A stretch of DNA of 64,000 nucleotides from Streptomyces tirandamycinicus (GCF_003097515.1 NZ_CP029188.1:372001-436000); one strand, 5' to 3'; numbered from the stretch's first letter, positions 26,750 to 35,259 are shown. A program made the numbers and translations. Notes: generated from the sequence alone by a model not told the origin.

Positions 26750-26968
26750 ATGACGACCGTGACCCAACGCGATCTCACCCGTCTCCGCGACGCCCTCGGG
26801 CCCCTGCGGGACCGCGAACAGGTCGCCGCGCGCCTGCTCGAGTCCTCGGCCAAGCACTCCTTCGACCCCGACCGGGAACTCGACTGGGACGCCCCGCTGG
26901 AGGAGGGCAAGTGGTTCTGGCCGCCGGAGCTGGTGTCCCTCTACGACACCCCGCTGTGGCGGCGGATG
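26750..26968 (+). pseudogene. 5' fragment of an AurF-like diiron oxygenase
   Basis: ATG 26750 starts MTTVTQRDLTRLRDALG and continues through SSAKHSFDPDRELDWDAP and GKWFWPPELVSLYDTPLWRRM, which I recognise as the N-terminal part of AurF-type p-aminobenzoate N-oxygenase-family proteins of about 300 residues. After about 73 residues, similarity ends abruptly and the frame runs into nonsense Arg/Pro-rich sequence. None of the iron-binding Glu/His residues are retained. TTGACG (about 26714) may be the old -35 element. The gene is truncated by fusion to an unrelated sequence. Confidence 0.7.
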
Positions 26969-28044
26969 CCGGGTCCTCGCCTCGGGCGCCCCGCTGGAGG
27001 TGGTACTGGCGGTCCGGCGCGGCCGGGGCCGCATCGCCGGCCGTCCGGCCGGAGCTCCCCCCGCACGCACTCGAGCCGCTGCACGCCACGGCCGCCACGG
27101 CACTCGTCTGCGGGCTGCTGTCGGCGGCGGGCGCCGCGCTGCTCGGCCTGGCGACCCGGCCCGCCACGTTCACCGCGCTGGGCGTGCTGGTGGCCCTGGG
27201 CGCGGTCGCCGCGGCGACCGCGCGAGGGCTCGTCCGGACCGTCGCCGCCTGCGCCACCGTGGTGGGCACGGCGGGGCTGGTGGCGGCGTCGGCCGCGGCC
27301 GCGGAGCTGCCGGGGCACCGTGTCGGCCTCGCGCTCCTCGCCGTACCGGCGGCGGCCGCGCTGCTCGGCGCCCGGCTCGGCCGGCACCCGGTCGCCCCGG
27401 CGGTGGAGGCGACGGCCGCAGCGGCCGTACCGGTCGCCGTCGCCCTCGCGGTGCCGCACCCGCCGACCCTGGCGCTGGTGCTGGCCCTCGCGGGCGTGGT
27501 GGCCGCGGGCACGGCGGTACGGGCCGAGCGCAGGCCCCTGGCCGGATACGCGGCGGTGGCGCTGTTCGTCGCTGCCGCATGGGTGCGGCTCGCAGCCTCC
27601 GGCGTCGGCGCCCCCGAGGCGTACACCCTCCCCGTGACCGTCCCGGCACTGGTCGTGGGCGCACTGCGGCGCCGCGCGGATCCGTCCGCCTCGTCCTGGA
27701 CCGCGTACGGCCCCGGGCTCGGAGCGACCCTGGTCCCGAGTCTGCTCGCGGCCTGGGGCGACACCGACTGGCCGCGTCCGCTGCTCCTGGGCCTGGCCGC
27801 CCTCGGGGTGACGCTGGCCGGCGCCCGGCGGCGGCTCCGGGCACCGCTGGTCCTCGGCGGTCTGACGCTCGCCCTGGTCGCGCTGCACGAACTCGCGCCG
27901 TACGTCGTCCAGGTCGCCGACGCCCTGCCGCGCTGGCTGCCGCCCGCGCTGGCGGGACTGCTGCTGCTGGCCGTGGGAGCGACGTACGAGCAGCGGCTGC
28001 GTGACGCGCGCCGGATCCGGGAGACCCTCGGCCGGATGCGCTGA
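26969..28044 (+). pseudogene. 3' fragment of a large polytopic membrane protein
   Basis: From about 27020 the frame ending at 28044 encodes around 340 residues of Ala/Leu/Val-rich membrane helices (VCGLLSAAGAALLGLA..., LALVALHELAPYVVQVAD) and a cytoplasmic tail TYEQRLRDARRIRETLGRMR. This matches the C-terminal region of the very large integral membrane proteins that Streptomyces annotation calls SCO7613 C-terminal-domain-like. The N-terminal part is missing. Just after the junction another frame reads RVLASGAPLEVVLAV, so a frameshift may also be present. An ORF from 26911 could express it, but its first 35 residues are junction sequence. Confidence 0.6.
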
Positions 28045-28056
28045 ACGGGTGAAATG

Positions 28057-28095
28057 CCGGCGGCCCCGGAGACTCTCGGTCTCCGGGGCCGCCGG
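28057..28095. terminator. strong 17-bp stem hairpin
   Basis: CCGGCGGCCCCGGAGAC (28057-28073) and GTCTCCGGGGCCGCCGG (28079-28095) pair perfectly with a 5-base loop. It lies 7 bp past the tRNA-Val 3' end on the minus strand and 13 bp after the plus-strand ORF stop, so it can serve both. Confidence 0.85.
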
Positions 28096-28101
28096 TCCGG
28101 G

Positions 28102-28176
28102 TGGTGGGCGATACTGGGTTCGAACCAGTGACCTCTTCGGTGTGAACGAAGCGCTCTCCCACTGAGCTAATCGCCC
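28102..28176 (-). tRNA. tRNA-Val (CAC)
   Basis: The acceptor stem GGGCGAT/ATCGCCC, D arm with AGCTCAGTGGGAGAGC, anticodon stem CTTCG with loop TTCACAC (anticodon CAC) and T arm GGTTCGAACC form a complete cloverleaf. CCA is encoded (28104-28102). It reads valine GUG, a very frequent codon here. Confidence 0.95.
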
Positions 28177-28295
28177 GGGCGCACCGCACACATTACCCCA
28201 TGTCAGCGGCGCCTCAGGACCATCTCACCGGCCGCCTCGGCACCGGCCCGGGAGAGCGCGTCCGGGCCGTCGCGGGCGGGCCGTCGGGCCGCCGG

Positions 28296-28754
28296 TCACT
28301 GCTCGATCTTCCAGGGCATCTCGATCCCGAAGTTCCAGAGGTACACCGCGCCCAGCACACCCACGATCACCAGTCCGACGGTGGTCAGGATGATGTTGCG
28401 CCTGCGGACCCTGGGGTCGAGCGCCCGCTGCGCCGCCTCGGTGACTTTCCGTTTCGTCCAGTGCAGTACGAGCTGCGCCCAGACGAACTCGGTGGCCCAG
28501 ATCGCCATGCCCGCGAAGATCACCAGCCAGCCCGGCCCGGGCAGCGGAAGCATGATCACGCCGGCCACGACGACCGCGAAGCCGACGATGAAGACGCCGA
28601 CCTGCCAGCTCAGATGAAGCGTCCGGCGTCTCTTCACGAACTCGGGCGCCCGCGAACCCAGAACCAGCCCGGCGGGCGCGGCCACATCCCCCGTGACGGA
28701 ACTCCGGGCCGCAGTCGCGGCGGCCCCGCTCCGCTCGTCACTCTCCGCACTCAT
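28296..28754 (-). CDS. TIGR02611-type membrane protein with PGPGW motif
   Basis: The 152-residue protein has an N-terminal charged region, then two helices around the signature LPLPGPGWLVIFAGMAIWATEF (about 68-89), and a C-terminal helix TTVGLVIVGVLGAVYLW. PGPGW-motif proteins are small membrane proteins of unknown function found throughout actinobacteria. ATG 28754 is chosen as the first start. It is divergent from ssgB. Confidence 0.85.
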   Translation of the reverse strand: MSAESDERSGAAATAARSSVTGDVAAPAGLVLGSRAPEFVKRRRTLHLSWQVGVFIVGFAVVVAGVIMLPLPGPGWLVIFAGMAIWATEFVWAQLVLHWTKRKVTEAAQRALDPRVRRRNIILTTVGLVIVGVLGAVYLWNFGIEMPWKIEQ

Positions 28755-28942
28755 GAAGCAAAAGTACCCGACGAATCAGCCTCCCGGAATGACCGCACGG
28801 TCGTACAGCGAACTCCTCCGTACGGGGTACCCCAAGGATCACAAAACGGGCAGAGGGGTTTACAACGGCACCGTAGGTGGCATGTCGATTTCGCCGACGT
28901 GCGAATCCCCGAGCGCACACTGAGCGAAAGGCCCTGGCGCTT

Positions 28943-29356
28943 ATGAACACCACGGTCAGCTGCGAGCTGCACCTGCGCCTCGTTGTGTCGAGCGAGTCAT
29001 CACTGCCTGTACCCGCGGGCCTGCGGTATGACACGGCCGATCCGTATGCCGTGCACGCCACCTTCCACACCGGAGCCGAGGAGACGGTCGAATGGGTGTT
29101 CGCCCGCGACCTTCTCGCGGAGGGCCTCCACCGGCCCACCGGAACCGGCGACGTCAGAGTCTGGCCCTCGCGCAGCCACGGCCAGGGCGTCGTCTGCATC
29201 GCACTGAGCTCTCCGGAGGGCGAGGCCCTGCTGGAGGCTCCGGCACGGGCCCTGGAGTCGTTCCTCAAGCGGACGGACGCCGCGGTCCCGCCCGGCACCG
29301 AGCATCGCCATTTCGACCTCGACACCGAGCTCTCGCACATCCTGGCGGAAAGCTGA
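28943..29356 (+). CDS. ssgB: sporulation and cell division protein SsgB
   Basis: The 137-residue SsgA-like protein begins MNTTVSCELHLRLVVSSESS and includes FHTGAEETVEWVFARDLLAEG and DVRVWPSRSHGQGVVCIALSS. SsgB is nearly invariant in Streptomyces; it marks division sites in aerial hyphae and recruits FtsZ to sporulation septa. The frame is open to 28877, but ATG 28943 is the family start. Two tandem hairpins follow the gene. This is the strongest single taxonomic marker in the window. Confidence 0.97.
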   Translation: MNTTVSCELHLRLVVSSESSLPVPAGLRYDTADPYAVHATFHTGAEETVEWVFARDLLAEGLHRPTGTGDVRVWPSRSHGQGVVCIALSSPEGEALLEAPARALESFLKRTDAAVPPGTEHRHFDLDTELSHILAES

Positions 29357-29437
29357 ACCAGGACGAGGGCAGCGGGCGCCGTCCGACTCGGGGAGACGGC
29401 ACCGCACGAACACGGACAACCGCATAGGGCAGGCTCC

Positions 29438-29531
29438 GGCGCCGTCGCCGCGGAAACCACCGCGACGACGGCGCCGTCGCGTCCCGGTTCCTCCGGGAGG
29501 CGACGGCGCAGTCGCCTCCCGGAGGAACCGG
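29438..29531 (+). terminator. two tandem hairpins after ssgB
   Basis: The first stem pairs GGCGCCGTCGCCGCGG (29439-29454) with CCGCGACGACGGCGCC (29460-29475), with one mismatch. The second is a perfect 21-bp stem (29484-29504 with 29511-29531, loop GGCGCA). They separate ssgB from the CGNR gene; the second ends just 56 bp before that gene. Confidence 0.75.
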
Positions 29532-29587
29532 CTAGAGTCAGCGCAATTCGGCGGGCGGCCGGCCCGCGGCAGGCCAGGGAGCGAATC

Positions 29588-30166
29588 GTGCTGATCCCTC
29601 ACGACACCCGCATCGCCCTCGACGTCGTCGTCGATCTGGTGAACACCGCGCCCGAGAGGGACGGCCCAGGGGTGGACGACCGCGGGGACGACGGGCTCGG
29701 GGACGTGGCGGCGCTCTACGCGTTCGTGCAGAAGTACAACATCAGTGACGTGGGCGACCTCGGTGAACACGATCTGAACGCCGTGCGCGAGGTACGGGAC
29801 CGGTTCGAGAACGTGTTCGCGGCGCCGGACGCCCGGACCGCCGCCGACCTCATCAACCGGCTGGTGGCCTCCGCGGGCACCACACCGCGGCTGACGGACC
29901 ACGACGGCTACGACTGGCACGTCCACTACTTCGCGCCGGGCGCCTCGGTCGCCGAACACCTCGCGGCCGACTGCGGCATGGCGCTGGCGTTCATGATCGT
30001 GGCCGGTGAGCAGGAGCGCCTGCGGCGCTGCGAGGCCCCCGGCTGCGGCCGGGCCTTCGTCGATCTGTCCCGCAATCGCTCGCGCCGCTACTGCGACAGC
30101 CGTACCTGCGGCAATCGCCTGCACGTCGCCGCCTACCGGGCACGCCGCAGGGAAGCGGCCGGCTGA
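29588..30166 (+). CDS. CGNR zinc-finger (ABATE) transcriptional regulator
   Basis: The 192-residue protein starts at GTG 29588 (VLIPHDTRIALDVVVDLVN). The N-terminal ABATE-type domain is followed by a canonical zinc finger: CEAPGCGRAFVDLSRN, RRYCDSRTCGNR and a basic AAYRARRREA tail (about 144-190). Such proteins are putative stress-related transcription regulators. The canonical CGNR here contrasts with the degenerate motif in the fusion protein at 60851-62191. Confidence 0.88.
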   Translation: MLIPHDTRIALDVVVDLVNTAPERDGPGVDDRGDDGLGDVAALYAFVQKYNISDVGDLGEHDLNAVREVRDRFENVFAAPDARTAADLINRLVASAGTTPRLTDHDGYDWHVHYFAPGASVAEHLAADCGMALAFMIVAGEQERLRRCEAPGCGRAFVDLSRNRSRRYCDSRTCGNRLHVAAYRARRREAAG

Positions 30167-30189
30167 GCTCTCGTCGGGTCACCGTCGGC

Positions 30190-30342
30190 TCACAGCAGGA
30201 ACAGGTCGTGGACCGCGGCCATGAGCAGCAGGCAGCCGATCACCCCGAGGAAGATCATCAGGGGCGGCTGGGAGAGCGCGAAGAGACAGCCTCGCGGCTC
30301 GTCGGAGGGGGCGGGGGCCTGGCCCCGGGAGGTATCCAGCAT
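30190..30342 (-). CDS. small membrane protein (50 aa)
   Basis: MLDTSRGQAPAPSDEPRGC opens a 50-residue protein whose second half is one membrane helix (PPLMIFLGVIGCLLLMAAVHDLFLL) ending at the C-terminus. There is an in-frame ATG at 30342 and a clean TGA at 30190, and the amino-acid pattern (short polar N-terminus, Cys before the helix, C-terminal helix) looks selected. The ribosome site is weak. Function unknown. Confidence 0.65.
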   Translation of the reverse strand: MLDTSRGQAPAPSDEPRGCLFALSQPPLMIFLGVIGCLLLMAAVHDLFLL

Positions 30343-30595
30343 CTCGGGGTGATGATGACGCAGGACCGGCCCCGATGATCGACCAACACGCCTGGGAGCC
30401 GCGGCAGTTCACCGGATCCCGTGGTGCCGTCCGCCGCCGGGGCCGCGCATCGCCGCCCCCCGACCCCGGACCGCGCATCGCCGCTCCACGCCGGGACGGC
30501 CGCGCCGCAGCCCGCGCGGTGCTGCGGCGCTCGGATGCCGGGCTCACGTGCGGTGCTCAGACGCCGGGGTCGGACGCCGGGCTCGGATGCCGTGC

Positions 30596-31081
30596 TCAGA
30601 TGCCGTGCTTCTTCAGGATGGCCTCGATGTCGCTGAAGTCGTCGTCCGAGGCGGCGGCGGACTGCTTCCCCTTGGGCTTGGCGGTTCCCCCGGATCCCTT
30701 TCCCCTGGCCTCGGCGGCTCCCCCGGACCGGGCGGCCGGGCGCGCGGCCCTGCCGAGTGCCGGTGCCGAGGCCGAGGGCGCGACGGCGTGCGGGCCGGTT
30801 CCGTCCGGTGCGGAGGCCCGGGCCAGCCTGCGCCGCTCCACGGCGCGCGTGGTCATGAACAGTGCCCACGCCGCACCCAGCAGCCCCACCCCCACCCAGG
30901 CCGTGGGGCTGAAGACCGTGCCGGCCGCCCACTCCACGACGCCCGTCAGGACGAGGCCCAGCGGAACCAGCGCGTACGCGGCGATACGGGCCGCCGTGAG
31001 GAAGCGCCTGCGGTACGCCGCGACCGCGGCGACACCCAGCCCGGCCGCGGACACCGCGGCACAGATCGTCTCGGCAAGCAT
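30596..31081 (-). CDS. membrane protein with charged C-terminal tail
   Basis: The 161-residue protein starts at ATG 31081 (MLAETICAAVSAAGLGVAA). Four hydrophobic segments lie in residues 1-80, then a long Ala/Pro/Lys-rich linker ending in DDDFSDIEAILKKHGI. The conserved acidic-then-helical end suggests a protein-binding tail. The family is not recognised. Upstream 30343-30595 contains GGACGCCGGG/GGATGCCGTGCTC-type repeats and no gene. Confidence 0.75.
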   Translation of the reverse strand: MLAETICAAVSAAGLGVAAVAAYRRRFLTAARIAAYALVPLGLVLTGVVEWAAGTVFSPTAWVGVGLLGAAWALFMTTRAVERRRLARASAPDGTGPHAVAPSASAPALGRAARPAARSGGAAEARGKGSGGTAKPKGKQSAAASDDDFSDIEAILKKHGI

Positions 31082-31278
31082 GCGGTCCTCCTGGCGGGCG
31101 GAGCGGCACCCCGGAGGAGACCCCCGGGGGAAAGGCTGTCCCTTCCATCCTGCACCCGGCGGCGCGGCCGGGGCCACGGTCCCGCCCCGCCTCGGGGAGA
31201 TCTCCGGGGCGCCCTCCTCCCCGGGGACCAGGGAGGTCCGGGTTGGGGGGCCGTGTGCGCGGCTGGAAGACTGGCCCC

Positions 31279-31785
31279 ATGAGCGACTCCTCCCCGGCCC
31301 CCGTCGTCCTGGACGTCTGGTGCGAGCTGCAGTGCACCGACTGCCGTACCGCCCTTCCCGATCTGCGGGCCCTGCGCGCCCACTTCGGCGACCGGCTGGA
31401 GATCCGCCTGCGCCACTTCCCGCTGGAGAAGCACCGGCACGCCTTCGCCGCCGCGCAGGCCGCCGAGGAGGCCTTCGCGCAGGGCCGGGGCTGGGAATAC
31501 GTGGAGGCCGTCCTCACCCGCGCCGAGGAGCTCGACCGCGAGGGCGAGCCGTTCCTCGTCCGGGTCGCCCGTGAACTCGGCATGGACGCCGAGGAGTTCG
31601 ACACCGCCCTCGTCGACGGCCGGCACATTCTGATCGTCGACGCCGACCAGGCCGAGGGCAAGGCGATCGGGGTCTCCGGCACCCCGACGTACGTCATCGG
31701 CGGCGAGCGGCTCGACGGCGGCAAGAGCCAGGAGGGGCTGCGCGAGCGCGTCGAGGAGATCGCCGGCCGGCTCCTCGCCGGATGA
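31279..31785 (+). CDS. DsbA-like thioredoxin-fold oxidoreductase
   Basis: The 168-residue protein starts at ATG 31279. A redox-type CTDC (about 18-21, in WCELQCTDCRTA), RHFPLEKHRHA and the cis-Pro loop GVSGTPTYVIGG (about 132-143) mark a DsbA/FrnE-type fold. There is no signal peptide, so it is cytoplasmic, unlike classical DsbA, and may act as an isomerase or oxidoreductase under redox stress. It is followed convergently by the double GNAT gene. Confidence 0.85.
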   Translation: MSDSSPAPVVLDVWCELQCTDCRTALPDLRALRAHFGDRLEIRLRHFPLEKHRHAFAAAQAAEEAFAQGRGWEYVEAVLTRAEELDREGEPFLVRVARELGMDAEEFDTALVDGRHILIVDADQAEGKAIGVSGTPTYVIGGERLDGGKSQEGLRERVEEIAGRLLAG

Positions 31786-31864
31786 CGGACCCTCCCGGAC
31801 CGGACGGAACACCCGGACCGGACGGGACTCCGGGACCGGACCGGGCACCTCGCCGGCCGAGGCG

Positions 31865-32704
31865 CTACAGCAGCACCTTGGCGTAGTGGTGGAGCGCGGG
31901 CCGGTAGCCGAGCGACGCGTAGAGACCGGCCGCGGGGGCGTTCCCGGCGGCGACGTGCAGTCCGAGCACCGGGACTCCGGCCGCGTGGGCGATCTGCTCG
32001 GCGACCAGCATCAGCGCCCGTCCGTACCCCTGTCCGCGGTGCGCCTCGGCGACACACACGTCGTACACGTACGCGTCCCGCTCCCCCGGGAGCGGAGTAC
32101 GTTCCGCGACCCAGACGTGGCCCACGGCGGCGCCGTCCACGGCCAGGGCGCGCAGCCACGCGCCACGGGTCGCGGGGCCGTCGGGGAGCTTTTCCCGGTG
32201 GTCGGCGTCCGAGCGGGCACGGGCCAGGTCCTCGGGGAGGCCCCGTTCCGTCCAGGTCCGCGCGTAGCGCTCGACGGCGTCCACCCGCCACGACGCGAAC
32301 TCCGCGTCCGTCAGGGGGCGGCTCGACACTCCCCCGGGCAGCGCGGGCGGTTCGTGCGGCACCCCCTTGCGCAGCGTGCGGCCGGTCTCGGCGTACCAGA
32401 GCGCGGTGGCCAGCCGCAGCGCGGCGGTCGCCTCCGCGGGCACGGCGGTCACGACGCGGGTGCAGCCCCAGCCCCGCAGCACCTCCTCGGCCGCGAGCGC
32501 CGCGACCGTGCCCCGGCCGCGGCCCCGGTCGTCCTCGTCGATGGCGAGGGACCGCAGGACGCCCGTCGAGGGGCCGGCGTCCGGGTCGCGGGCGAGCTCG
32601 ACGGAGCCCACCGGCCTGCCGTTGACGCAGACGTCGTAGCCGCGTGACATGGCGCCGTCCGCGCCCCGCTGGAGCGGCCCGGTCGGCCGCAGGGTGGTGG
32701 TCAT
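31865..32704 (-). CDS. tandem GNAT-domain acetyltransferase
   Basis: The 279-residue protein has two GNAT modules. The first has RSLAIDEDDRGRGRGTVAALAAEE (about 51-74); the second has VYDVCVAEAHRGQGYGRALML (about 214-234) and GLYASLGY near the end. Each carries the V-box acetyl-CoA loop (RGRGRG and RGQGYG). The layout resembles mycothiol synthase-type double GNATs, but I see no specific evidence for that activity. It stops with TAG at 31865. Confidence 0.85.
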   Translation of the reverse strand: MTTTLRPTGPLQRGADGAMSRGYDVCVNGRPVGSVELARDPDAGPSTGVLRSLAIDEDDRGRGRGTVAALAAEEVLRGWGCTRVVTAVPAEATAALRLATALWYAETGRTLRKGVPHEPPALPGGVSSRPLTDAEFASWRVDAVERYARTWTERGLPEDLARARSDADHREKLPDGPATRGAWLRALAVDGAAVGHVWVAERTPLPGERDAYVYDVCVAEAHRGQGYGRALMLVAEQIAHAAGVPVLGLHVAAGNAPAAGLYASLGYRPALHHYAKVLL

Positions 32705-32781
32705 CAGGGTGTTCTACCTGTCCCGGGGCCACGCGTCACCATGCCCGTACGGGCCGGCCCCCGGAGCGGCGGGGGCGTCCC

Positions 32782-33612
32782 TCAGAGAGGCAGGGGATCG
32801 GGGTCGGCGGCGGCGTGCTCCTCGAAGATCCGCATGGCCTTGGCCGTCAGGGGCCCGGGGGCACCGGGCAGCTCGCGGCCGTCGACGCGGTGGACGGCCT
32901 GCACGTCACGGGTGGAGGAGGTCAGGAAGATCTCCTCGGCGCGCTCCAGCACGTCCATCGGCAGATCGGCCTCCTGCGCCCCGGTCCAGTCCGCGGTGAG
33001 GGCGCGGGTGATGCCGGCGAGGCAGCCCGAGGAGACGGGCGGGGTGAACAGCTGGCCGTCGACGACGACGAAGACGTTCGAGCCGGTGCCCTCGCAGAGC
33101 TGCCCGACGGTGTTGGCGAAGATCGCCTCGGACGCGCCCCGCTCGTGGGCGCGGGCGAGGGCGACGACGTTCTCCGCGTACGAGGTGGTCTTCAGCCCCG
33201 CCAGCGCACCGCGCTCGTTGCGGGTCCACGGCACCGTGATCACCGCGGTGGTGTCGGGGCGGCGCGTGGTGGCGGCGAGGGCCACGACGAGCGAGGGGCC
33301 CTTGTCGCCGCGGTCGGAGCCGAGCGGCGAGAGCCCGCCCGTGTAGGTGATCCGGAGCCGGCCAAGCGGCATGGGATGGGCCTGGAGCACGGCGGCGCAG
33401 GCGCGGCGCACCTCGTCGTGGTCCGGGTCGGGCAGGCCGAGGCCGCGGGCCGAGCGGGTGAGCCGGTCGAGGTGCCGGGTGAGGGCGAAGGGGCGGCCCT
33501 CGGTCGCCTTCACGGTCTCGAAGACGCCGTCGCCCACGGTCAGCCCGTGATCGAACACCGAAACCACGGCATCGCCGGCGTCCCGCAGTCCGCCGTTGAC
33601 CCAGATCCTCAT
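32782..33612 (-). CDS. pabC: aminodeoxychorismate lyase-like class IV aminotransferase
   Basis: The 276-residue PLP enzyme begins MRIWVNGGLRDAGDA. Schiff-base Lys141 lies in LAGLKTTSYAENV; EGTGSNVFVVVDG and EIFLTSSTRDVQAV are other class IV blocks. Paired with pabB it probably makes 4-aminobenzoate for folate. The ATG overlaps the pabB stop (ATGA), so the two are translationally coupled. A branched-chain or D-amino acid aminotransferase activity is the alternative. Confidence 0.88.
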   Translation of the reverse strand: MRIWVNGGLRDAGDAVVSVFDHGLTVGDGVFETVKATEGRPFALTRHLDRLTRSARGLGLPDPDHDEVRRACAAVLQAHPMPLGRLRITYTGGLSPLGSDRGDKGPSLVVALAATTRRPDTTAVITVPWTRNERGALAGLKTTSYAENVVALARAHERGASEAIFANTVGQLCEGTGSNVFVVVDGQLFTPPVSSGCLAGITRALTADWTGAQEADLPMDVLERAEEIFLTSSTRDVQAVHRVDGRELPGAPGPLTAKAMRIFEEHAAADPDPLPL

Positions 33613-34658
33613 CGCCCGGTCCTTCCACTCTGCGCGTACGTCCCCGACGCTACCGCGAGCAGCCGGGACGCCTTCAGTTCGGTCTCGTCCCACTCCCGCT
33701 CCGGGTCGGAGCCCCAGGTGATCCCGGCTCCGGTGCCGAAGCGGAGGACTCCCCGTTCACGGTCGATCCAGAAGGTGCGTATGCCGACGGCCAGCTCGCC
33801 GGTGCCGCGGTCGGCGTCGACCCAGCCGATACCGCCGCAGTAGGGGCCGCGGGGCGCCGTCTCCAGCTCCGCCAGGATCCGCAGGGCGCTGGACTTCGGC
33901 GCTCCGGTGACCGAGCCCGGCGGGAAGGTGGCGTCCAGCAGCTCGCGCCATCCCGCGCCCGGCGCGAGCTCGCCGCGGACGGTGGAGACGAGGTGGACCA
34001 GGCCGGGATGGGCCTCCACGGCGCACAGGGCCGGGACGGTCACGGAACCCGAGGCGCAGACGCGGCCGAGGTCGTTGCGGACCAGGTCCACGATCATCAC
34101 GTTCTCCGCGTGGTCCTTCTCGAGCAGGTCGGCGGCCGTGCGGCCGGTGCCCTTGATCGGTCCCGACTCGACCCTGCTCCCCTCGCGGCGCAGATAGAGC
34201 TCGGGCGAGGCGGTGGCGATCTCCACGCCGTGCGCGGACAGCCGGATCGTGCCCGCGTACGGGGCCGGGTTGCCGCGGGCGAGCAGCGCGGTCAGGGCGT
34301 CGACGTCGGCGGCCGCGGGATCGGGCAGTGGCGCCGACAGCACCCGGCACAGGTTCGCCTGGTAGACCTCGCCGGCCGCGATGTGCGCGCGGATGCGGCG
34401 CACGCCCGCGGTGTACGCGGCCCGGTCCATGGAGGTGGTCCAGTCGCCGGCGGCGGGTCCGCGCCAGCGCCCGGGGTCCGGGGCGGGCACCGGCGCGTGG
34501 CGGACGTCCCCGAAGCGAGCGCAGGTCAGACGCCCTTCGAAGTCGGCGGCGACGGCCCAGAAGCCGGACGAGTCCAGTGCCTCGGGGTCGCTGGTGACAT
34601 CCCGGAGGTCGGTGGCGACGAGGCCGCCGAAGCGGGCCATGGGAGCGAGGTCGTGCAC
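33609..34658 (-). CDS. pabB: aminodeoxychorismate synthase component I
   Basis: The 349-residue chorismate-binding protein starts at GTG 34658 (VHDLAPMARFGG). It has IAAGEVYQANLCR, PIKGTGRTAADLL, DLVRNDLGRVC and PPGSVTGAPK, the active-site blocks of PabB/TrpE enzymes. It lacks the longer N-terminal tryptophan-binding half of TrpE, favouring PabB. It adds ammonia to chorismate and PabC then releases pyruvate. The glutaminase partner is not adjacent. Confidence 0.9.
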   Translation of the reverse strand: MHDLAPMARFGGLVATDLRDVTSDPEALDSSGFWAVAADFEGRLTCARFGDVRHAPVPAPDPGRWRGPAAGDWTTSMDRAAYTAGVRRIRAHIAAGEVYQANLCRVLSAPLPDPAAADVDALTALLARGNPAPYAGTIRLSAHGVEIATASPELYLRREGSRVESGPIKGTGRTAADLLEKDHAENVMIVDLVRNDLGRVCASGSVTVPALCAVEAHPGLVHLVSTVRGELAPGAGWRELLDATFPPGSVTGAPKSSALRILAELETAPRGPYCGGIGWVDADRGTGELAVGIRTFWIDRERGVLRFGTGAGITWGSDPEREWDETELKASRLLAVASGTYAQSGRTGR

Positions 34659-34756
34659 GGCTGCGAGTCTATGGCGGGCCCCCGGCGGCCGCTCCGGCGC
34701 GCACCCGGGGAGGAACCCGGCGTGAGCGCGGCTCAGCACGCTGCGGAAACGCGTTT

Positions 34757-34784
34757 TTGTGCTGGCCCAGGAATCCGCTAAAGT
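34757..34784 (+). promoter_or_regulatory. promoter of the tRNA array
   Basis: TTGTGC (34757-34762) and TAAAGT (34779-34784) are separated by 16 bp, about 42 bp upstream of tRNA-Gly, in a locally AT-richer stretch. This is a plausible housekeeping-sigma promoter for the five-tRNA transcript. Confidence 0.6.
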
Positions 34785-34826
34785 TCAACACGTCGCCGGG
34801 ACGCGGAAGCGGACCGGAAACGACAG

Positions 34827-34899
34827 GCGGACGTGGCTCAGTTGGTAGAGCATCACCTTGCCAAGGTGAGGGTCGCGAGTTCGAATCTCGTCGTCCGCT
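34827..34899 (+). tRNA. tRNA-Gly (GCC)
   Basis: Acceptor GCGGACG/CGTCCGC, D arm GGCTCAGTTGGTAGAGC, anticodon stem TCACC with loop TTGCCAA (GCC) and T arm GAGTTCGAATCTC form a full cloverleaf. CCA is not encoded. It is the first gene of the array. Confidence 0.96.
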
Positions 34900-34936
34900 C
34901 GAAGAGGAGGGGGTCGTTCCGACCCCCGCACTCCGG

Positions 34937-35010
34937 GGTGGAGTGGCCGAGAGGCGAGGCAACGGCCTGCAAAGCCGTCTACACGGGTTCAAATCCCGTC
35001 TCCACCTCCA
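34937..35010 (+). tRNA. tRNA-Cys (GCA)
   Basis: Acceptor GGTGGAG/CTCCACC, anticodon stem GGC with loop CTGCAAA (GCA) and T arm GGGTTCAAATCCC. CCA is encoded at 35008-35010. It is the second gene of the array. Confidence 0.95.
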
Positions 35011-35011
35011 A

Positions 35012-35083
35012 GGACGATTAGCTCAGCGGGAGAGCGCTTCCCTGACACGGAAGAGGTCACTGGTTCAATCCCAGTATCGTCCA
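35012..35083 (+). tRNA. tRNA-Val (GAC), copy 1
   Basis: Acceptor GGACGAT/ATCGTCC, anticodon stem CTTCC with loop CTGACAC (GAC), T arm TGGTTCAATCCCA. It begins one base after the tRNA-Cys CCA. Confidence 0.96.
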
Positions 35084-35135
35084 CGCAGTACCCACGGCAC
35101 ACGCAGTACCCACGGCCTCCGCGCCGTGATCCCGA

Positions 35136-35207
35136 GGACGATTAGCTCAGCGGGAGAGCGCTTCCCTGACACGGAAGAGGTCACTGGTTCAATCCCAGTA
35201 TCGTCCA
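35136..35207 (+). tRNA. tRNA-Val (GAC), copy 2
   Basis: Identical to copy 1 and exactly 124 bp downstream, separated by a spacer containing CGCAGTACCCACGG twice. Confidence 0.96.
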
Positions 35208-35259
35208 CGCAGTACCCACGGCACACGCAGTACCCACGGCCTCCGCGCCGTGGCCCCGA

